This document shows positions 57,746 to 64,000 of a stretch of DNA of 64,000 nucleotides, one piece after another. Made by a program: the position numbers and the translations under genes. The DNA comes from Rhizobiaceae bacterium (lineage in GTDB: Bacteria; Pseudomonadota; Alphaproteobacteria; Rhizobiales; Rhizobiaceae), in contig JACVCH010000006.1 in NCBI GenBank assembly GCA_016742175.1, forward strand, positions 62,001-126,000. The letters run 5' to 3'. The notes under the pieces were generated by a model. That model ran no database searches. It was not told the DNA's origin and saw only the letters and a list, made by a program, of their open reading frames with translations. Numbering within the stretch: the stretch's first letter is position 1; the number at the start of each line of letters is the position of its first letter.

Positions 57746-58237
57746 GTGAGCGAGGTGTCCCGGTCAATGCCGACCCGGCTGCAATGGTTGCGCGTCAAGC
57801 TCTTCCACGGCTGGTTTCTTTTGCGCCGGCCGATGACGCTGGGCGTGCGCGGCATCGTCCACGACGCCGAGGCCGGCACCGTCTTCCTCATCCGCCACAC
57901 CTATATCGCGGGCTGGCAACTGCCCGGCGGCGGCGTCGAAGTGGGCGAAACGATGCGGCTTTCGCTCGAACGCGAACTCGCCGAGGAAGGCAATATCGAA
58001 TTCACCGGGGAGCCGCGCCTCGTCTCGATCCATTTGAACCGGCAGGCGAGCCCGCGCGATCATGTCGCGCTCTATCTCGTCACCGAATATCGCCAGACGG
58101 CACCGAAGCTGCCCGACCACGAGATCGCCGAGGCCGGGTTCTTCCCGCTTGACGCCCTGCCCGAAGGCACCACCCCCGCCACGCGCCGCCGCCTCGCCGA
58201 AGTGTTCGGCGATGCCGTGCTGGCGCATCACTGGTAG
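57746..58237 (+). CDS. Nudix hydrolase
   Basis: A 163-residue Nudix protein with a complete box: GGGVEVGETMRLSLERELAEEGNIE (near residues 60-85; the box Gly follows Glu as Asn, a small deviation). The substrate is not evident; members with this N-terminal membrane-proximal segment (LFHGWFLLRRPMTLGVRGIV) are often annotated as ADP-ribose or MutT-like. GTG 57746 is the start, with GGGAGGG five bases upstream. Confidence 0.88.
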   Translation: MSEVSRSMPTRLQWLRVKLFHGWFLLRRPMTLGVRGIVHDAEAGTVFLIRHTYIAGWQLPGGGVEVGETMRLSLERELAEEGNIEFTGEPRLVSIHLNRQASPRDHVALYLVTEYRQTAPKLPDHEIAEAGFFPLDALPEGTTPATRRRLAEVFGDAVLAHHW

Positions 58238-58238
58238 A

Positions 58239-58496
58239 TCAATCTGCGGTCGGCAGCCTGCGGATCGTAAATTCGATGATGTCGTCGGGACGCTCGGCCC
58301 AGCTTTCGATCTCGGTCCAGTAGGCCTGTTTCGGCCAGCGGTCGAACCATTCCTGCGCCTTCACGCGCGCGTCGGGGCGGGGCAGGCGGAACGTCTCGCG
58401 CACGAAGCCGTCGCGCGGATGGGGGCTGCCTTCTGCACGATGCTTCTTGAGGCTGCGCCTCAAGCCCTCCAGCGGTGGTCTGGCCGGCACCCGCAC
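58239..58496 (-). CDS. Small conserved hypothetical protein
   Basis: An 85-residue protein with a compact core FVRETFRLPRPDARVKAQEW, then FDRWPKQAYWTEIESWAE and an IEFTIRRLP end. I recognise this pattern as a short conserved rhizobial protein without assigned function. The start is GTG 58496, chosen because AAGGAG lies 7 bases upstream; a TTG seven codons earlier has no such site. Convergent with the Nudix gene (stops 2 bases apart). Confidence 0.7.
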   Translation of the reverse strand: MRVPARPPLEGLRRSLKKHRAEGSPHPRDGFVRETFRLPRPDARVKAQEWFDRWPKQAYWTEIESWAERPDDIIEFTIRRLPTAD

Positions 58497-58616
58497 GAAA
58501 GAACTCCTTGACCCCAACGTTCAACAGATTAGGGATCAGAACGTCAAATTACGAGTCGAAATATCGAACGCGCACGGCACCGCCCGTATGCGCGACCTCC
58601 CCCTACGGAGACTTGC

Positions 58617-59531
58617 ATGGAACGTCCCGACATCCCGGCCGGCCTGCCCGACGACATCGAGGCGAAGAAGGCGACCGCGAAGGCCTGGTTCGAGGAACTG
58701 CGCGACAAGATCGTCGCCGGTTTCGAGGCGATCGAGGACGATCTATCGGGACCGCATGCCTCGTGGGCGCCGGGCCGGTTCGAGCGCTCCGAATGGCTGC
58801 GCGACGAGGGTCGCGGCGGCGGCGGCATCATGTCGATGATGCGCGGCCGCGTCTTCGAGAAGGTCGGCGTCCATACCTCGACCGTGCATGGCGAGTTCTC
58901 GCCCGAATTCCGCCAGCAGATCGCCGGCGCCGACGAGGACCCGCGCTTCTGGGCGAGCGGCATCTCGCTCATCGCCCACCCGCACAATCCCAACGTGCCG
59001 GCCGTCCACATGAACACGCGCATGGTGGTGACGACCCGCCAGTGGTTCGGCGGCGGCGCGGACCTGACGCCGGTGCTCGAACGACGTCGCAAGCAGGACG
59101 ACCCCGACACGGCGGCCTTCCACAAGGCGATGAAGTTCGTCTGCGACAAGCACAAACCCGTCGCCGACCATGACCGGCTGAAGGCCTGGTGCGACGAGTA
59201 TTTCCACCTTCCCCACCGCGACGAGCCGCGCGGCGTCGGCGGCATCTTCTACGACTGGCTGAAGACCCCGGAAGACAAGGGCGGCTGGAACGCCGATCTG
59301 CGCTTCTCCCAGGATGTCGGCCGCGCGTTCCTCGTCGTCTACAACCACCTCGTCCGCAAGAACTTCAACGACAACTGGACCGACGCCGACCGCGAGGAAC
59401 AACTGATCCGCCGCGGCCGCTACGTCGAATTCAACCTCCTCTACGACCGCGGCACGATTTTCGGCTTGAAGACCGGCGGCAATGTGGATTCCATCCTGTC
59501 GTCGATGCCGCCCGAGGTGAAGTGGCCGTAG
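58617..59531 (+). CDS. hemF: Oxygen-dependent coproporphyrinogen III oxidase HemF
   Basis: A 304-residue enzyme that converts coproporphyrinogen III to protoporphyrinogen IX with O2. It has the diagnostic [16 protein letters not shown] segment, [29 protein letters not shown] and [20 protein letters not shown] near the C-terminus. GGAG precedes ATG 58617. It indicates aerobic heme synthesis. Convergent with trmL. Confidence 0.97.
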   Translation: MERPDIPAGLPDDIEAKKATAKAWFEELRDKIVAGFEAIEDDLSGPHASWAPGRFERSEWLRDEGRGGGGIMSMMRGRVFEKVGVHTSTVHGEFSPEFRQQIAGADEDPRFWASGISLIAHPHNPNVPAVHMNTRMVVTTRQWFGGGADLTPVLERRRKQDDPDTAAFHKAMKFVCDKHKPVADHDRLKAWCDEYFHLPHRDEPRGVGGIFYDWLKTPEDKGGWNADLRFSQDVGRAFLVVYNHLVRKNFNDNWTDADREEQLIRRGRYVEFNLLYDRGTIFGLKTGGNVDSILSSMPPEVKWP

Positions 59532-59538
59532 GCTGCCG

Positions 59539-60003
59539 CTAGGCCCGCGTCCCCTGCCAGGCCGTCTGCCGAACCGCTTCGCCGACGACCATGGCGACGC
59601 TCATCGCCAGATTGAGGCTCCGCGCGCCGGGCCGCATCGGGATGGTGAGGCGGTGGTCGGCGGCGTCGTGGATCGTGTCGGGAACGCCGGCGGATTCGCG
59701 GCCGGAGAGGAGAACGTCGTCCGGCGCGTAGGCGAAGTCGGTGTAGGCGGTTTCGGATTTGGTGGTGAGGAGGACGAGGCGTGACCCCTGCGCCTGGCGC
59801 CATGTCTCGAACGCACCCCAGTCGACATGGCGGGTCAGGGCGGCCATTTCGAGATAGTCCATGCCGGCGCGCTTTAGGTTTCGGTCGGACAGGTCGAAGC
59901 CGGCCGGCTCGATGATGTGGACTTCGAGCCCGAGGCAGGCGGCGAGGCGCAGGATGGTGCCGGTGTTGCCGGCGATGTCGGGCTGGTAGAGCGCGATGCG
60001 CAT
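59539..60003 (-). CDS. trmL: tRNA (cytidine(34)-2'-O)-methyltransferase TrmL
   Basis: A 154-residue minimal SPOUT methyltransferase (YibK/TrmL): start MRIALYQPDIAGNTGTILRL, C-terminal knot with PMRPGARSLNLAMSVAMVVGEA. It methylates the wobble nucleotide of tRNA-Leu isoacceptors. ATG 60003 is chosen for the canonical start and AGGGAA upstream. Confidence 0.94.
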   Translation of the reverse strand: MRIALYQPDIAGNTGTILRLAACLGLEVHIIEPAGFDLSDRNLKRAGMDYLEMAALTRHVDWGAFETWRQAQGSRLVLLTTKSETAYTDFAYAPDDVLLSGRESAGVPDTIHDAADHRLTIPMRPGARSLNLAMSVAMVVGEAVRQTAWQGTRA

Positions 60004-60119
60004 GGTCGTTCCCTGGTGCAATCGAGAGTTGGCCCTAGCGCCAATCGTGGCGGGTGGTCAAATCGGCTCGTTTCGGGTATGAAGCAGCCTCGTCCAACCC
60101 GAACCACAGGAGGCACGCG

Positions 60120-60203
60120 ATGAACATGTTCTTCTTCTCATCCCGCATTCGCGCGCGCCGCGCTTCTTTCGCGCCTGTGGTTTTCGGATCGACGCTTCCC
60201 TGA
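60120..60203 (+). CDS. Possible 27-codon small protein with perfect Shine-Dalgarno
   Basis: AGGAGG (60108-60113) lies exactly six bases before ATG 60120, the best ribosome binding site in the window. The ORF encodes 27 residues with a Phe-rich start (MNMFFFSSRIRARR), then a hydrophobic end. No homology is recognised. It could be a small protein or a leader for the downstream genes. Confidence 0.4.
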   Translation: MNMFFFSSRIRARRASFAPVVFGSTLP

Positions 60204-60266
60204 GACACTGAAGCATCCGTTTTCGAAATCCGCCGGCAAGACGACCGGATTTGCGAGATTTCGACG

Positions 60267-60512
60267 ATGTTTCCCCAATACGCCCCGCGCCCCTTCCGGC
60301 GCATGCCCGATATTCGAGACCTTGCCGGCGGCCTGACCGTTTCGGCGCTCGTCGCCCTTCTTGCCATCGTCATGGCAGGAGCGCAGGGCGCCGATGTGGG
60401 AAGCCCGGCTGCGACGCCCTACATGAGGGTCGCGGAACATGGGGCTTCGCTCTGCGACGCCGTTCTCGATCCCGATATGACTGAAAGAGCTTGCCATGTT
60501 CCGCTGGTTTGA
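60267..60512 (+). CDS. Possible small exported or membrane protein upstream of the ABC exporter
   Basis: An 81-residue ORF with a basic N-terminus, one hydrophobic segment (GGLTVSALVALLAIVMAGAQG, signal- or anchor-like) and a short tail with two cysteines 14 residues apart (SLCDAVLDPDMTERAC). It overlaps the ABC gene start by 17 bases in another frame. The Shine-Dalgarno is weak. It could be real or chance. Confidence 0.35.
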   Translation: MFPQYAPRPFRRMPDIRDLAGGLTVSALVALLAIVMAGAQGADVGSPAATPYMRVAEHGASLCDAVLDPDMTERACHVPLV

Positions 60513-62354
60513 ATCCCGCCTCGATCCGTTTCCGGCCGAAGAGCCGGTGGAGCCGCCGAAGACGCTGTTCGCCTTCTGCATGCATTACACGAAGGACGCC
60601 TGGCCCTACCTGATCCCGGCGGCGATCCTGATCGCGGCGATCGCGATCACCGAGGTTTGGATGTTCTCCTTCCTCGGCAACATCGTCGACTGGCTGACCG
60701 CGCAGGACCGCGACACCTTCCTCGCCGATAATGGCTGGCAGCTTGCCGGCATGGCGCTGCTCGTCCTCGTCGGCCTGCCGGCGATGGTGGTGCTGCACTC
60801 GCTGCTCCAGCAGCAGACGCTGTTCGGCAACTACCCGATGCGCATCCGCTGGCAGGTGCACCGCTACCTGCTCAAGCAGTCGATGACCTTCTACCAGGAC
60901 GAGTTCGCCGGCCGCATTGCCACCAAGCTGATGCAGACGGCGCTCGCCGTGCGCGAGACGGTCATCAAGACCTTCGACGTCCTGAACTACGTCGTCGTCT
61001 ACTTCCTCGGCATGATCTTCATCGTCGGGTCGGCCGACTGGCGGCTCGCCGTGCCGCTCGCCGGCTGGATGGTCGCCTATGTCTGCCTGATGATCTACTT
61101 CGTGCCGCGCCTCGGCCGCGTCTCGGAGGAGCAGGCCGATGCGCGCTCGGTGATGACGGGACGCGTCGTCGACAGCTACACCAACATCCAGACCGTCAAG
61201 CTGTTCAGCCACGCCCAGCGCGAGGCCTCCTTCGCGCGCGAGGGCATGCGCTCGTTCCTCGATACGGTCTATCGCCAGATGCGGCTGGTGACGGGGCTCT
61301 ACGGGCTCCTCTACATCCTCAACTCGCTCTGCCTGTTCCTCGTCGCGGCGCTCGGCATCTATCTTTGGCAGCTCGACGCGGTCTCGGTCGGCGCCATCGC
61401 GGTCGCACTCGGCCTCGTGCTGCGGCTGTGGGGCATGTCGCAGTGGATCATGTGGGAGCTTTCGGCGCTGTTCGAGAATGTCGGTACGGTGCAGGACGGC
61501 ATCGCCTCGATCTCGATGCCGCGCGTGGTCGACGACCGGCCGGGCGCCGCACCGCTCGCCGTGCCGCGCGGCGAGATCGTCTTCGACGACGTCCGCTTCC
61601 ATTACGGCAAGAACAAGGGCGTCCTCGAAAAGCTCGACCTCACCATCCGGCCGGGCGAGAAGGTCGGTGTGGTCGGGCGCTCGGGCGCGGGCAAGTCGAC
61701 GCTCGTCAACCTGCTCCTGCGCTTCTACGACACCGAGGGCGGGCGGCTGACGATCGACGGGCAGAACATCGCCGACGTTCGCCAGGAAAGCCTGCGCGCG
61801 CAGATCGGCGTCGTCACGCAGGACACCTCGCTGCTGCACCGCTCCGTGCGCGACAACATCTTCTACGGCCGCCCCGACGCGACCGAAGAGATGATGGTCG
61901 AGGCAGCGCGGCGGGCCGAGGCGCTGGACTTCATCGCCGGGCTCTCCGATCCCGAAGGCCGCAAGGGCTTCGACGCCCATGTCGGCGAGCGCGGGGTCAA
62001 GCTTTCCGGCGGCCAGCGCCAGCGCATCGCGATCGCCCGCGCCATCCTCAAGGACGCGCCGATCCTCGTCCTCGACGAGCCGACCTCGGCGCAGGATTCG
62101 GCAGTCGAGGCGGCGATCCAGGAGAACCTCTACCGCCTGATGGAAGGCAAGACCGTGATCGCCATTGCCCACCGCCTCTCCACCATCGCGGCGATGGACC
62201 GCCTGATCGTCATGGACAAGGGCCATGTCGTCGAGGATGGGACGCACGAGGAATTGATCGCAAGCGGCGGCCTTTATGCCCATCTGTGGAACCGGCAGTC
62301 GGGCGGATTCCTTCTGCCCGACGAAGCGGAAAGCGAGAAGGACATCGCAGCCGA

Positions 62355-62358
<4 letters not shown>
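60496..62358 (+). CDS. ABC exporter half-transporter (fused permease-ATPase), first subunit
   Basis: A 620-residue type IV ABC exporter: six-helix membrane domain (about 1-340; FYQDEFAGRIATKLMQTA is the conserved coupling-helix region), then the ATPase domain: Walker A GRSGAGKSTLVNLLL, Q-loop VTQDTSLLHRSVRDNI, signature LSGGQRQRIAIARAIL, Walker B ILVLDEPTSAQDS and H-loop AIAHRLSTIA. The D-loop reads SAQD instead of the usual SALD. The next gene is a second half-transporter with a start overlapping this stop (ATGA), so a heterodimer is likely. The substrate is unknown. Confidence 0.92.

Positions 62359-64000
<1,642 letters not shown>

Noticed and set aside
60267-60512. Small Cys-containing ORF as a petE/cytochrome-type protein
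   Set aside because: No CxxCH or copper-ligand pattern is present; it is kept only as a low-confidence ORF.

Overview
The window is GC-rich alphaproteobacterial chromosome, most likely Hyphomicrobiales (Rhizobiales) and probably of the Mesorhizobium/Phyllobacteriaceae type. That placement is inference. It rests on the sciP - fliJ - ctrA - response regulator - chpT - eipA neighbourhood, a fused trpE(G) gene behind a 14-residue Trp-rich leader peptide, a choline choXWV transporter, an aerobic hemF, and several families of intergenic palindromic repeats of the rhizobial kind. No complete phage, plasmid or IS element is present. The only hint of mobile DNA is an HNH-nuclease C-terminus at the left edge, about 450 bp from a tRNA-Met.

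Layout. 1-3.1 kb: HNH fragment, tRNA-Met with a clear promoter, a Gfo/Idh/MocA dehydrogenase, mnmA. 3.1-9.7 kb: a cell-cycle and envelope block with sciP, a secreted PepSY-like protein, a FliJ-like gene, ctrA (seven GANTC sites upstream), a palindromic repeat next to an orphan DUF433 antitoxin, a single-domain response regulator, chpT, eipA and a membrane-anchored coiled-coil protein. 9.7-16.1 kb: a SpoU methylase, the copper exporter copZ-copA with a MerR/CueR-type promoter, an ArsR regulator, and an SDR - CaiB - HugZ-like operon. 16.4-23.7 kb: a TadG-like vWA protein, a DUF1059 protein, a Moco oxidoreductase with its cytochrome b partner, choXWV, thymidine kinase, and a heptanucleotide tandem array. 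23.9-31.6 kb: fhs, an AraC/GlxA-type regulator, a lysophospholipase-like hydrolase, a copper operon (DUF2946-like, YcnI, CopCD), PAP2, cueR. 31.65-34.3 kb: a palindromic element inserted in the cueR leader, then trpL, its attenuator and trpE(G). 34.3-41.3 kb: a CDF transporter, two enzymes, a VOC protein, an L,D-transpeptidase and four repeat elements. 39-46 kb: a MoxR - DUF58 - DUF4159 - vWA/BatA-like operon. 46-53 kb: DUF1285, a Nudix CoA pyrophosphatase, cca, a second DUF1059 protein, a second L,D-transpeptidase, hydrolases, a LysR regulator, and a BNR-propeller/MoaD-like pair. 53.3-64 kb: leucine leader and leuA, a hydrolase, a metallophosphoesterase, Nudix, hemF, trmL, and a pair of half-size ABC exporters, the second cut by the window end.

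How the parts work together. CtrA, its phosphotransferase ChpT and its antagonist SciP are encoded within about 4.3 kb, with plausible CtrA targets close by (eipA) and further away (an L,D-transpeptidase at 49.0 kb, a membrane protein at 56.2 kb). Copper handling is split between copZA and the CopCD/YcnI operon, with cueR near the latter. CueR-type promoters are readable in front of both copZ and cueR. Both amino-acid biosynthesis genes (trpE(G), leuA) sit behind leader peptides whose promoters place the transcription start at the leader AUG, so both leaders look leaderless.

I did not find a clearly novel multi-gene system. The most informative signals are regulatory: the GANTC cluster, the element splitting cueR from its operator, and the matching leaderless attenuators.
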